Assembly (NCBI GenBank): GCA_900542425.1 | Contig: UQNQ01000023.1 | Coordinates: 1-26,007, forward strand | Length of the DNA: 26,007 nt | Source: an uncultured Eubacteriales bacterium | GTDB lineage: Bacteria > Bacillota > Clostridia > Oscillospirales > CAG-272 | Direction: 5' to 3' | Shown here: in pieces, positions 14,338 through 23,660 of the stretch | Layout: each line of letters begins with the position of its first letter | How positions within the stretch are numbered: the first letter of the stretch is position 1 | The notes under the pieces: model-generated | Databases searched by the model: none | Seen by the model: the letters and a program-made list of their open reading frames with translations, nothing else | Told to the model about the DNA's origin: nothing | Position numbers and translations under genes: made by a program

Positions 14338-15267
14338 CTATTTCTTTTTCCAAGGACGCTTTTCGGCAAGATCCGCATAAATGGAAAGATAGCTGTCGTG
14401 TCTTTCCTTCGCAATATCCCCTCGTTCTACGGCACGCAGAATACCGCAATCTGTTTCCTTGGTATGAGAGCAGTCCGTATAGCGGCACTCTCCCAAAAAA
14501 GGTTCAAATTCCGGAAAACAATGCGGAAGATCTTCTATCGTATAAAAATCAAATTCAATAAAATCAAGCATGGAAAAGCCCGGCGTATCTGCGATATAAC
14601 CGCTGCAGCTTTTATTTAAAAGCTCTGATTTTGGATACAAAATAACACTGCGTGTCGTATGACGTCCCCGTGAAATTTTTTCCGAGAGCGTACCTGTATC
14701 CAAAGAAAGCGAGGGAAACAATGTGTTCATCAAGGTAGATTTTCCGACACCGGAAGCGCCTGCAAAGGCACAGATTCCACAGGTCGTCTCCAAGTATGCC
14801 TTCAAAGGAGAAATACCGTCTCCGTCTGCAGAGGAGCAGATAAACACGGGAAACCCGGCTTTTTTATAGATTTCAGCATATGATGCGGCACGCACCGGAG
14901 AAATATCATTTTTTGTTATTACTACCACAGGGGTGATTTTTTCATATACGGCAATGGAAAGAAGCTTGTCAAGATATAATGTGCTTGGCTCCGGGTCCTT
15001 GGGCGCAAACGTGACAAAAAGTGTGTCAAGATTGGCAATCGGTGGTCGGATGAGGGCACAGCGTCGGGAATAAATCTTTTCAATAAAAGGTTCTTCTCCG
15101 GCAAGGGAGGGCAGTCTTACCGAAACCATATCTCCTGCAAGAGGAGAATTGCCGGTGCGTCGGAAAGCGCCTTTGGCACGGCACATAAGAAGTTCTCCAT
15201 CATCGGTTCTGACCGTGTAAAGCCCGCCGATACCGGAAAGAATGATTCCATCCGCTTGTTTTTTCAT
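14338..15267 (-). CDS. rsgA: Ribosome small-subunit-dependent GTPase A
   Basis: RsgA (YjeQ/YloQ) is a circularly permuted GTPase that acts on the 30S subunit late in its assembly. The 309-residue protein shows an N-terminal OB-fold (about 1-75). The G motifs come in permuted order: G4 TKND (about 117-120), G1 GASGVGKST (about 169-177), the G2 region with RHTTR, and G3 DTPG. A C-terminal zinc-finger region follows with the Cys/His set CRYTDCSHTKETDC. Its ATG overlaps the last bases of prkC as ATGA, so translational coupling is likely. It is the last gene of the long operon; in B. subtilis it likewise follows prkC. Confidence 0.97.
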   Translation of the reverse strand: MKKQADGIILSGIGGLYTVRTDDGELLMCRAKGAFRRTGNSPLAGDMVSVRLPSLAGEEPFIEKIYSRRCALIRPPIANLDTLFVTFAPKDPEPSTLYLDKLLSIAVYEKITPVVVITKNDISPVRAASYAEIYKKAGFPVFICSSADGDGISPLKAYLETTCGICAFAGASGVGKSTLMNTLFPSLSLDTGTLSEKISRGRHTTRSVILYPKSELLNKSCSGYIADTPGFSMLDFIEFDFYTIEDLPHCFPEFEPFLGECRYTDCSHTKETDCGILRAVERGDIAKERHDSYLSIYADLAEKRPWKKK

Positions 15268-16475
15268 GGGCGCAAAATTTCTGCGATCCGATAGGACTCA
15301 TAACGAAGAAGAAACAATGGTTTTTCAGAAAACCGAAGGACCTCTTCCATTTGAGATACTTTCGAATTTGCAAGAGCGTTGAACAGAATGACAAACCCAA
15401 TAACAGCAAGCACCAGAAAAGCAATACAAATCACAATCACGACAGAAAACGGAACATATTCCGGAGAACGTGTTTTTCGCATCGGACGGGGATTTCCATA
15501 GATGGTTCGTGTTGTTTGGTCAGCTGTCTTTTTTCGTTGCTTTGTCGTCGGCTCATCCGGAAGTACGGTTGTGCGCTGAATGGCGACTTCAGCCGTTGGG
15601 GTCCGCGGAGCGGGCGTCTGTTTTTGAAAGATCGTGGTCGGATCTTTTTTTATCCGGTAAATATGCCGTATCATCTGAGATGCACTTTGATACCGATTGA
15701 CCACATCTTTTTCCATTGCGCAAAGGATAATTTGTTCCAAGCCCAGCGGAATTTTCGGATTCAGTTTTTTAGGAGGAACCGGCGTATCGCTGATGTGCTT
15801 GAGCATAATTCCGTAAGAATTTTCGGCAAGAAAGGGAAGCTTTCCTGTTACCATTTCATAAAACATGACACCAAGAGAATAAAGATCGCTTCGTTCATCG
15901 ATTTTTTTGCCTTTTGCCTGTTCCGGACTGATATAGTAAATGGTTCCGATGGCATGGTCGATCATGGTGACAGTTTCCGCGTTCGGAATTTTTGCGATAC
16001 CAAAATCCGTTACTTTAATGATGCCGCCTTCCATGACCATGATATTTTGCGGTTTAATGTCACGATGAATAACGCCCTTCATATGGGCATGATCTAGCGC
16101 CAGAAGAATTTGAGAGATAAACTCCGTTGCTTCCCGCCAATCGAGCATTCCTTTGCGGTTCATATATTCACGCAGAGTGATACCGCGAATATATTCCATG
16201 ACAATAAATTTGTGCTCTGTTTTTACCGAAACGTCCAAAATTTTGACAATGTTCGGATGATTGAGCATCGCGACGGCTTTGGATTCATTGATGAACCGAC
16301 GCAGCGCCTGCGCGTTATCGGAAATGGAATCTTTCAGCATCTTCAAAGCGACTCGCTTATTTGTCATAAGATCGGTTGCTTCATAAACGATTGCCATTCC
16401 GCCGACGCCAATGGTACGGTTGATTTTATATCTGCCGTCGAAAACTTCTCCGATATTTTTTTTGAACACATCCAT
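15264..16475 (-). CDS. prkC: PrkC-type Ser/Thr protein kinase lacking PASTA domains
   Basis: This is a membrane Ser/Thr kinase of 403 residues. The cytoplasmic kinase domain (about 14-275) is complete: glycine loop GVGGMA (23-28), Lys45, Glu64, HRDIKPQN (137-144), DFG (157-159) and the activation segment with SPEQ. A Thr/Pro/Lys-rich juxtamembrane region (about 283-338) contains several Thr that may be autophosphorylation sites. A single membrane helix follows (about 343-366). The outside part is only about 37 residues and contains no PASTA repeat, whereas PrkC/StkP-type kinases usually carry several that bind wall fragments. Adjacent frames show no intact PASTA sequence either. The start has GAGGT upstream. 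It lies 19 bp after prpC, its expected opposing phosphatase. Confidence 0.95.
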   Translation of the reverse strand: MDVFKKNIGEVFDGRYKINRTIGVGGMAIVYEATDLMTNKRVALKMLKDSISDNAQALRRFINESKAVAMLNHPNIVKILDVSVKTEHKFIVMEYIRGITLREYMNRKGMLDWREATEFISQILLALDHAHMKGVIHRDIKPQNIMVMEGGIIKVTDFGIAKIPNAETVTMIDHAIGTIYYISPEQAKGKKIDERSDLYSLGVMFYEMVTGKLPFLAENSYGIMLKHISDTPVPPKKLNPKIPLGLEQIILCAMEKDVVNRYQSASQMIRHIYRIKKDPTTIFQKQTPAPRTPTAEVAIQRTTVLPDEPTTKQRKKTADQTTRTIYGNPRPMRKTRSPEYVPFSVVIVICIAFLVLAVIGFVILFNALANSKVSQMEEVLRFSEKPLFLLRYESYRIAEILRP

Positions 16476-16494
16476 TTCTTTGCTACCTCAAAGA

Positions 16495-17274
16495 TCAGAA
16501 TTTTGCGAGTACGGCGGTGATATTATCGCTGCCGCCCTTGGCATTCGCATAGGCGATGAGCATCTCGGCTTTTTTGGCAAGATCAATTTCTGGGGAGATT
16601 CGTGTACGGGACATAGAACCATAAAGGATATCGACCAAAATATTATTTTCGGTATAATTGGAAAGTCCGTCCGAACAAAGCAGCAGATAACCGCTTTCCC
16701 ACGGTTCAAGCGGTGCGCTGAAAAAGTCGACATCGAGTTTTTCCGAAACGCCGACTGCGCGCGTAATGACATTTTTTCGGGGATAAGTTTTCGCTTCATC
16801 CGGAGTCAGTTTTCCATTGTCTATTAAATATTGCACAAAAGAATGGTCTTTGGTAACGAGTTTGGCCTCATACCGGGTTATAATATAAAGACGGCTGTCA
16901 CCTACATTGATGGCGTAAAACCATCCTTTAAAGATAATTGCGGCAACAAGTGTGGTTCCCATTCCGTGATATTCTTCATGTTCGTTTGACAGATGATAGA
17001 TCAAAGAATTGGCCTCTGAGGCTGCGCAAACAAGTGTATACCGGATAAATTCAAGGATTTTATCCGGCTTTTCCTCAAGACAAGGAGAAGAAATGATTTT
17101 ATGGCAAAAGATTTCAATCGCGTTTTTACTTGCGATTTCTCCTGCCTTGTGTCCTCCCATTCCGTCGCAGACGACAAGAAGGACAGCATCACCACCCCAA
17201 ATGCTGATACATCGAAAACTGTCCTGATTGATTTGCCGTCGCATGCCGACGTCGCTTTTTCCGCAAAAATACAT
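16495..17274 (-). CDS. prpC: PP2C-family protein phosphatase
   Basis: This is a cytosolic metal-dependent Ser/Thr phosphatase (PPM/PP2C) expected to reverse phosphorylation by the adjacent kinase. The 259-residue protein has the family motifs in order: SDVGMRRQINQDSF (7-20), VVCDGMGGHKAGE (34-46, metal-binding Asp37), GMGTTLVAA, NVGDSRLYI, KDHSFVQYLIDNGKLT, ITRAVG, LLCSDGLSNY and GGSDNITAV near the C-terminus. I place the start at ATG 17274, which has AAAGGA eight bases upstream and begins directly at the conserved MYFCGKSDVG. A longer TTG reading from 17313 adds residues without similarity to the family. It lies between rlmN (60 bp away) and prkC in the standard Firmicutes order. Confidence 0.96.
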   Translation of the reverse strand: MYFCGKSDVGMRRQINQDSFRCISIWGGDAVLLVVCDGMGGHKAGEIASKNAIEIFCHKIISSPCLEEKPDKILEFIRYTLVCAASEANSLIYHLSNEHEEYHGMGTTLVAAIIFKGWFYAINVGDSRLYIITRYEAKLVTKDHSFVQYLIDNGKLTPDEAKTYPRKNVITRAVGVSEKLDVDFFSAPLEPWESGYLLLCSDGLSNYTENNILVDILYGSMSRTRISPEIDLAKKAEMLIAYANAKGGSDNITAVLAKF

Positions 17275-17334
17275 GTATGAATTCCTTTCAAAGGTTCTGA
17301 TTTTTGATATCAATATATGGGAATACCGCCGTAT

Positions 17335-18369
17335 TTATTCGCTGACGCCGGCGCGGAGCTGCCCGCAGGAGGCGTCAATATCTGAGCCTAATTTGCGGCG
17401 CACAGTCGCAGTAATCCGGCGCATACCGAGGATTTCCGCAAAACGGCGGATGCTTTGTCTGTCGCTGGGAAGAAAGCCGCGTTCACGCACATTGTTTACC
17501 GGGATGAGATTGACATGCAGCGGCATTCCGGAGCAGTAACGGTACAGCACGTCGGCGAGTCTTCCGGCATCCGCCGGACTGTCGTTTTTTCCATGAATTA
17601 AGGTATATTCAAAAGAGATTCGCCGTCCTGTTGTTTCAAAATAATCTCTGCAGGCAGGAAGCAAGGAAGAAAGATTCCATCGGCGATTCACCGGCATGAT
17701 CTCTGAACGGGTTTCATCATCTGCGGCATGCAGTGATATGGAAAGGGTGATCGGAAGATTTTCCTCTGCCAGCCGGCGAATCCCGTCGACCAAACCGCAG
17801 GTGGAGAGCGAGATATGGCGATATCCGATATTCAGTCCATCGGGTGAGCCGACGAGACGCAGAAATTTTATTACATTGTTATAATTGTCAAGCGGTTCTC
17901 CGATCCCCATCAGAACAATGCCGGAAATTTTCTCTCCGGTGTCTTTTTCTGTCGAAATAATCTGGGAAAGCATTTCAGAGGGAAGTAACCGGCGTGAAAG
18001 TCCCTTCAGTGTGGAGGCACAAAAAGCGCATCCCATCGGGCAGCCGGCCTCTGTGGAGATACAAATGGTATTTCCATGTTTATAACGCATAAAGACGGAT
18101 TCAATGACTTCCCCATCGTAAAGCCTGTAAAGATATTTTATGGTTCCGTCGCAGGAGATCTGTTTTTTGACTGCGACCGCACAGGCAATAAAAGCAAGTT
18201 CCTGCAATTTTTCGCGCAGAGAAAGGGGGAGATTCTTCATTTCGGAAAAATCCGCTCCGCGTATCAGCCATTCCATGATTTGTGCTGCACGGAATTTTGG
18301 TTCACCGAGCGAGGTTATCCACGCAGAAAGCTCGTCCTTTGTCATGCTTAAAATATCAATTTTCTCCAT
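17335..18369 (-). CDS. rlmN: 23S rRNA (adenine-2503-C2) methyltransferase, radical SAM
   Basis: RlmN methylates C2 of A2503 in 23S rRNA, and in E. coli also A37 of some tRNAs, using two SAM molecules and a 4Fe-4S cluster. The 344-residue protein has the radical SAM cluster motif CxxxCxxC (Cys110, Cys114, Cys117 in GCPMGCAFC), GMGEPLDNYNNV for SAM binding, and the C-terminal catalytic Cys335 in SCGQL. An N-terminal accessory domain of about 90 residues is present. AAAGGAG lies upstream of the ATG. It is 33 bp after rsmB and precedes prpC, as in B. subtilis. The RlmN versus Cfr distinction rests on operon context and overall length. Confidence 0.96.
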   Translation of the reverse strand: MEKIDILSMTKDELSAWITSLGEPKFRAAQIMEWLIRGADFSEMKNLPLSLREKLQELAFIACAVAVKKQISCDGTIKYLYRLYDGEVIESVFMRYKHGNTICISTEAGCPMGCAFCASTLKGLSRRLLPSEMLSQIISTEKDTGEKISGIVLMGIGEPLDNYNNVIKFLRLVGSPDGLNIGYRHISLSTCGLVDGIRRLAEENLPITLSISLHAADDETRSEIMPVNRRWNLSSLLPACRDYFETTGRRISFEYTLIHGKNDSPADAGRLADVLYRYCSGMPLHVNLIPVNNVRERGFLPSDRQSIRRFAEILGMRRITATVRRKLGSDIDASCGQLRAGVSE

Positions 18370-18402
18370 ATGACGAAGTCTCCTTTCCGGCGCAGGATAA
18401 GC

Positions 18403-19719
18403 TTATCCGTTTCGTTTGAATTTTGCAATAAAAAATCCATCCGTACCATATTCATACGGGAAAATTTCGCATATACCATTGGAACAAATCCTGCCGTGTT
18501 TGAACGGGCAAAGTGAAAAATCGGGATGTTCTTTTAAAAAGCGAACGGCGATGTCCTCATTTTCAGCGGGGTTTAAGGTGCAGGTGGAGTAGACAAGTGT
18601 ACCGCCGGGTTTTAAATAGCCGGCATTGGTCTCAAGAATTCGATATTGCAGCGTAGGAAGACGTTGAATTTCCGATTCCGGCTTATATCGGATATCGGGC
18701 TTTTTTGCCAGAACGCCAAGTCCGGAGCACGGAACATCACAGAGGATTCGGTCAAAAGAAGGCATGTCCTCCCGTGGGACAGAAGCGTTTTGTACACCTG
18801 TTTGAATCATCCGTATTCCCAGTGCCGCAGCACCTTTTTCGATGAGTGAAAGTTTATTTTTATGTAAATCCAGTGCAAGAAGAGTTCCCTCATTCTGCAT
18901 GGATATTGCCATACCGAAGCTTTTCCCGCCCGGACAGGCACAGGCGTCGAGAACGGTCTCTCCCGGCATGGCTCCTACCAAGGCGGCACAGAGCGAGGAA
19001 GCCTCGTCCTGTACAAAATATTGTCCTTCCCATGCGGCAAGTTTTTCGAGCGGGAGCGAAGAGGTAAGACGAATGCTGTTCTCCGTAAGAATGCCCTTTT
19101 TTGCCGGAATGCCATTTTGGATAAGATCAGCAAGAAGCGCAGGGGGAGTCGTTTTCAGCGTATTGACGGTAAGCGTCATGGCAGGCGGATGCCCGATGGC
19201 ATCTAAAATCCGGATTGTTTTTTCCATTCCATAGGCGTCGCACCAAAGACGACAGATCCATTCAGGAACAGAATAATACACCGACAGAAACGCCATTGGC
19301 TTTTTTTCTTTGTCCGGCAGGGGAATCTTTTTGTTTTGTCTAAGGAAGTTTCGCAGAATCGCATTGATGAAAGCTTCACTGTTTTTTCGGGCATAGAATC
19401 TGCGGGCGAGTTTGACGCTTTCGTTGACGGCGGCGGATTCCGGAATTTTTGTCATGTAAAGAAGCTGGTAAAGTCCAAGCCGCAAAATGATTCGCACGTT
19501 AAGGTCGATATCGCTGTCTGCTCTTTCGGAAAGGGTCGCGATATAATAATCGAGCGTAATCTTTCGTTCGATTACACCATAAAAGAGCGCAGTGTAAAGT
19601 GCCCGTTCTACACCCGCAAGATGGTTTCGCTCAATCGCATAAGAAAGCTCGATATTAGAATAGACGCCGCTGTTTTCATATTTCAAAAGAGAAAGAAAGG
19701 CTGTTTCCCTTGCATTCAT
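18403..19719 (-). CDS. rsmB: 16S rRNA (cytosine-967-C5) methyltransferase
   Basis: RsmB (formerly Sun/Fmu) makes m5C967 in 16S rRNA from SAM. The 438-residue protein starts with a NusB-like helical RNA-binding domain (about 1-135) followed by the Rossmann methyltransferase domain. That domain shows the SAM motif LDACACPGGKS (about 252-262), the DVPCSGLG motif with the release-type Cys (about 327-334), and the STCTLNPAEN motif with the catalytic Cys (about 375-384). GGAG lies before the ATG. It is 33 bp after fmt. Length and domain order are normal. Confidence 0.95.
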   Translation of the reverse strand: MNARETAFLSLLKYENSGVYSNIELSYAIERNHLAGVERALYTALFYGVIERKITLDYYIATLSERADSDIDLNVRIILRLGLYQLLYMTKIPESAAVNESVKLARRFYARKNSEAFINAILRNFLRQNKKIPLPDKEKKPMAFLSVYYSVPEWICRLWCDAYGMEKTIRILDAIGHPPAMTLTVNTLKTTPPALLADLIQNGIPAKKGILTENSIRLTSSLPLEKLAAWEGQYFVQDEASSLCAALVGAMPGETVLDACACPGGKSFGMAISMQNEGTLLALDLHKNKLSLIEKGAAALGIRMIQTGVQNASVPREDMPSFDRILCDVPCSGLGVLAKKPDIRYKPESEIQRLPTLQYRILETNAGYLKPGGTLVYSTCTLNPAENEDIAVRFLKEHPDFSLCPFKHGRICSNGICEIFPYEYGTDGFFIAKFKRNG

Positions 19720-19752
19720 GAATATCTCCGTATTCTGCCATATGCGGCGGTT

Positions 19753-20694
19753 TCAGCAAAAAATGTCGTCTGGCGCAATTCTGCGTCCCCGTATAAAATC
19801 ACCTGCGGACATTTCCTTTTTGCCCTCCGGTATCAGTCTGAGAATTTGAAGCTTCCCCTCTTTGCAGTTGACAATCAGCGTCCCGTCTCCTTTAGGAGAG
19901 AACATCGATATGGTTCCGGGCTCTCCGTCCGGGACCTCGTCAAGTGTTTTTGCTGCGGTGATTTTTACGTTTCCGGAAGGAAATGAAGCGTCCGCGCCGG
20001 GTGAGGGAGAAAACGCGCGAACGATGTTCTGAAGTGTTTTTGCCGAGGAGTGAAAATCCAAACGCCGGTCTTCTTTTTCAATTTTTGCAGCGTAAGTTGC
20101 AAGTTCGTCGTTCTGTTTTTTTGCCTGCGCAGTACCGTTTATAATATCTTTTACCGTTTGAACGATAAGTTCAGCGCCGAGTTTTGCGAGCTTCTCATGA
20201 ATTTCCCCGTAATTTTCGGTTCCGTCAAGCGAAAACGATCCTTGTTTGAACATATCTCCGGTATCAAGACCTTCTGCCATTTTCATAATGGTGATACCGA
20301 TTTCATTTTCTCCGGCAAGAATGGCACGCTGAATCGGGGCTGCTCCTCTGTATTTTGGCAGCAGGGAAGCATGAATATTGATACAGCCGAATTTTGGGTG
20401 GTTCAGAACATAAGCGGGAAGGATTCGCCCATAGGCGGCGACAATGATGATGTCAGGAGAAATTTGTTCCAGCGTATCACGAAAGTTTTCTTCTTTTAGA
20501 TTCAACGGCTGAAAAACCGGAATCCCGAGGTTCTGCGCTTCTGTTTTAACCGGAGGCGGCGACATGACATGTCCGCGGTTTTTCGGCGTATCCTGTCTTG
20601 TCACGACGGCAGAAATTTCACCGGGAAAAGCGTGTGCGATTGCAGTGAGTGCCGTGACGGCAAATTCAGGAGTACCCATAAAAAGAATGTTCAT
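19753..20694 (-). CDS. fmt: Methionyl-tRNA formyltransferase
   Basis: Fmt formylates Met-tRNA of the initiator type with 10-formyltetrahydrofolate. The 313-residue protein has the N-terminal formyltransferase Rossmann domain (about 1-205) with the catalytic triad Asn106, His108 and Asp144 at the same positions as in the E. coli enzyme, the SLLPKYRGAAPI loop (about 110-121) and GLDTGD. The C-terminal OB-like tRNA-binding domain follows (about 210-313). The ATG overlaps the def stop as ATGA, so the two genes, which act at opposite ends of the same formyl-Met cycle, are probably translationally coupled. Confidence 0.97.
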   Translation of the reverse strand: MNILFMGTPEFAVTALTAIAHAFPGEISAVVTRQDTPKNRGHVMSPPPVKTEAQNLGIPVFQPLNLKEENFRDTLEQISPDIIIVAAYGRILPAYVLNHPKFGCINIHASLLPKYRGAAPIQRAILAGENEIGITIMKMAEGLDTGDMFKQGSFSLDGTENYGEIHEKLAKLGAELIVQTVKDIINGTAQAKKQNDELATYAAKIEKEDRRLDFHSSAKTLQNIVRAFSPSPGADASFPSGNVKITAAKTLDEVPDGEPGTISMFSPKGDGTLIVNCKEGKLQILRLIPEGKKEMSAGDFIRGRRIAPDDIFC

Positions 20695-21182
20695 ACAGTT
20701 TCATCCTCGCTGTATTCTCCATCCTCGTCGGGATAGATGATTTTTTCCGCTTTATCTGTATATAAAATCCCGTCAAGGTGATCAATTTCATGACAGAGGC
20801 ATCGTGCGAGAAGCTCTGTTCCCTCGTAGGTTTGTGTTACACCGTTTCGGTCCAGCGCCTCTACCCGCACATAAGACGGACGCTTAACGATTCCCTGTTT
20901 GCCGGGAACAGAAAGACAACCTTCAACTCCGGTCATTTCTCCACTTTGAGAGATGATTTTAGGATTGATAAGTTCTAACACTTCACCTGGTATGACTTCA
21001 ATGACGACGATCCGTCTTAGAACGCCTACCTGCGGTGCAGCAAGTCCGCAGCCGTCCGCACGGCGCATGGTTTCCAGCATGTCGTCAAGCAATGTAAGGG
21101 TTCTTCCTGTGATTTCCGTTACTTCTCTACTTTTTTTTCGGAGGGCGGGATCTTGTTCGGTTCGGATTTTAAGCTGTGCCAT
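20691..21182 (-). CDS. def: Peptide deformylase
   Basis: Def removes the formyl group from nascent proteins in the cytosol using a bound metal, usually Fe2+. The 163-residue protein shows all three motifs: GCGLAAPQ (44-51), EGCLS (87-91, metal ligand Cys89) and HEIDH (131-135, two His ligands and the catalytic Glu132). It ends in an acidic tail (DEDGEYSEDE). Of two possible ATGs I choose 21182, because AAAGGA is eight bases upstream; the ATG at 21191 overlaps that ribosome site. The stop overlaps the fmt start by four bases. It is 30 bp after priA. Confidence 0.96.
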   Translation of the reverse strand: MAQLKIRTEQDPALRKKSREVTEITGRTLTLLDDMLETMRRADGCGLAAPQVGVLRRIVVIEVIPGEVLELINPKIISQSGEMTGVEGCLSVPGKQGIVKRPSYVRVEALDRNGVTQTYEGTELLARCLCHEIDHLDGILYTDKAEKIIYPDEDGEYSEDETV

Positions 21183-21212
21183 GGCATGCATCCTTTCATT
21201 TTGGGGCTTTCT

Positions 21213-23660
21213 TTATGTATTGGTGGGGTTGATATCAACTGAGAATGTAATTTTTCCCTGTGCTTTTTTGCCGTAGGCAGTAAGCATGGAGGCAAACAAT
21301 GCGCGGGCGCGCTTGTTGTTTTTAAATTTCATGACGATTCGCATTCGGTATTTGTTTTTTACTTTATAAATCGGAGCTTCAAACGGACCGAACATCAAAA
21401 ATTTCACATCTTCGAAGTCTTTTTTTTGCTTTTGTTTGAGATCCTCAGCAAAATCAGCGGTAAAGGTCCGTAAAGCGGATTCTTCTTCGGAAGAGAAGAA
21501 AAAGACAGCAATATCACAAAACGGAGGAAATACCAGCGCGCGCCGTACGGCAATTTCGTTCCGATAAAATGCTTCATAATCCTGCGCCGCAGAAAGCTTG
21601 ATGGTTTCGTTCTCAGGGTTATAGGTCTGGATAACGGCTTTGCCTCCGCTCCCCGTGCGTCCCGCGCGTCCGATTGCCTGTGTGATAAGGGAAAATGTTC
21701 TTTCGTTAGCGCGGAAGTCATCGAGAAAAAGAGCACCGTCTGCCGCGACGACTCCGACAAGCGCAAGCTTCGGAAAATTATGCCCTTTGGCGATCATTTG
21801 TGTACCGACAAGGATATCTGCTTCGCCGCGGCTGAAAGCAGCGGTCATTTCATCTTGAGAGAAACGTCCCTTTGTGGTATCCGCATCCATGCGGAGGATT
21901 TTTGCATCCGGAAGAAAAGAAGTGATTTCATTTTCAATCCGCTGTGTGCCGTATCCGGCAAAGGCAAGATGCTCGCTGCCGCATTTCGGACAAAAATGCG
22001 GTACGGGAATGCTGTATCCACAGTAATGGCAAAGAAGTCTTTCTCCTCGCCTGGTTTTGTGATGCGTTAAAGATACGGAACAATTCGGGCAGAGAACCGC
22101 TTCTCCGCAGGCGCGGCAAAGAAGCATGCTGCTGTATCCGCGCCGGTTTAAAAACAGCATAGACTGCATGCCGCGCTGATAGGCAGCAAGAAGCTCTTCC
22201 CGCAAAGTTTCACCAATGAATTCCTCCGGATTTTGTTCGGAAAGACGCATATCGGCGACAGTAACAGCGGGAAGGGTGTCGCCGCAGTATCGTTTTGTCA
22301 GCGTAACAAGCTCATATTTTCCGGATTGTGCTTCATAAAAGCTTTCTACGGAGGGAGTGGCGGATGCCATAAGGAGAAGTGCGCCGTTTGCCGCGGCACG
22401 ATATTTTGCAACATCTCTTGCATGATATTTGGGTGACATGTCGGATTTATAAGTGGATTCCTGTTCTTCGTCAAGCACAATAAGGCCGATTTTTTTTAAA
22501 GGAGCAAAAATTGCGGAACGCGTTCCGAGTACGACGGATATTTCACCGCGCCGGATTCGCTTAAAGGCGTCGAAGCGTTCTCCCTCGGAAAGCCCGGAGT
22601 GAATGACAGCGATTTTTTCTCCGAAACGGGAAAGAAAAAGAGAAACGGTCTGTCTTGTGAGCGCGATTTCAGGGACAAGCACCATAGCGGAATTTCCCTG
22701 TTCCGTGGCCTTTTCAACAAGAGATAAAATAACGCTTGTTTTCCCGCTGCCGGTCACACCGTAAAGCAGCGCAGCATGTGCGCTGCCGGAATCCATCAAT
22801 GCAGCGAGCTTTTGAAAAGCGCTCTGCTGTTCTTCGGTTAATATTCGGTTTGTTGTGTCCGGAGGAACATTTTGATAAGGTTCTCGCAAAACTTCTGTTT
22901 TGGTGAGTGTGAGAAAACCTCTCCTTGCAAGTGCTTTGATATGCGCCAATTGATAGCCCGCATCTGTTAGAGTACTGACCGGAAGCGGTCCGAGGTCCTC
23001 AAGAGTTTCCAGAATTTTCTGATAGGATTGCGGAGTTCGGGGACGTGAAAGCGCAGAAAGGTCGGCGTTCGGCATCAAAGCAGCGATTTCCTGAACGGCT
23101 CCTGCTGCTTCTTTCATTTTGGTATCTGCCTCGATATATCCTTCGGAAAGAAGCGTTTTGAGCGCCATGCGAACTTCTGTACCGAATTCTTTTTCCAGCC
23201 GAGGGCGTGTGACAGGAGAATGCTCTGTGATAAAAGAAAGAATTGCTGTTGTTTTTATATTGAAATGAGAAGGTGTCATCTCTTCTCTACGGACGGCAAG
23301 AAAATATTCGTCGGCTCGTTCGAACGCGCCTGAAGGGATGAGTCTGCGAACCGCATCACCGACGGTACAAAGCGTTCTGTCACAAAGAAAACGAACAAGC
23401 GCCATCATTTCTTCATCCAATGAGAGCTGACGATTGATGGGAGAAAGAATCGGTTTGAGGCGGCTGTAGTCCTCTGTGCCGGAAACGCTTGTAACAAGCG
23501 CACAAAGCTTTTTATTGGCATTCCCAAATGGGACGAGTACAAAATCCCCGACGGCAAAATCTTCCTCTACCGTTTCAGGCACAAAATAAGTGTATTCAAT
23601 ATCAAGGTGAAAAGGGATATCAAGCAAATGAACGCCAAGCGTCTTTACGTAGGGAAGCAT
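21213..23660 (-). CDS. priA: Replication restart helicase PriA (primosomal protein N')
   Basis: PriA recognises stalled or D-loop forks and reloads the replicative helicase. The 815-residue protein has an N-terminal DNA-binding region (about 1-110), a winged-helix part, then superfamily 2 helicase motifs. These include Walker A GVTGSGKTS (about 300-308) and motif II written DEEQ near 395 in place of the usual DEEH. A set of zinc-binding CxxC pairs follows (CRACGEAVLCPNC, CHYCG and CPKCG, about 508-563), with TQMIAKGHNFP and QAIGRAGRTG in the second lobe. Its ATG overlaps the rpoZ stop by one base (TAATG). In B. subtilis coaBC stands between rpoZ and priA; here it is missing. Confidence 0.96.
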   Translation of the reverse strand: MLPYVKTLGVHLLDIPFHLDIEYTYFVPETVEEDFAVGDFVLVPFGNANKKLCALVTSVSGTEDYSRLKPILSPINRQLSLDEEMMALVRFLCDRTLCTVGDAVRRLIPSGAFERADEYFLAVRREEMTPSHFNIKTTAILSFITEHSPVTRPRLEKEFGTEVRMALKTLLSEGYIEADTKMKEAAGAVQEIAALMPNADLSALSRPRTPQSYQKILETLEDLGPLPVSTLTDAGYQLAHIKALARRGFLTLTKTEVLREPYQNVPPDTTNRILTEEQQSAFQKLAALMDSGSAHAALLYGVTGSGKTSVILSLVEKATEQGNSAMVLVPEIALTRQTVSLFLSRFGEKIAVIHSGLSEGERFDAFKRIRRGEISVVLGTRSAIFAPLKKIGLIVLDEEQESTYKSDMSPKYHARDVAKYRAAANGALLLMASATPSVESFYEAQSGKYELVTLTKRYCGDTLPAVTVADMRLSEQNPEEFIGETLREELLAAYQRGMQSMLFLNRRGYSSMLLCRACGEAVLCPNCSVSLTHHKTRRGERLLCHYCGYSIPVPHFCPKCGSEHLAFAGYGTQRIENEITSFLPDAKILRMDADTTKGRFSQDEMTAAFSRGEADILVGTQMIAKGHNFPKLALVGVVAADGALFLDDFRANERTFSLITQAIGRAGRTGSGGKAVIQTYNPENETIKLSAAQDYEAFYRNEIAVRRALVFPPFCDIAVFFFSSEEESALRTFTADFAEDLKQKQKKDFEDVKFLMFGPFEAPIYKVKNKYRMRIVMKFKNNKRARALFASMLTAYGKKAQGKITFSVDINPTNT

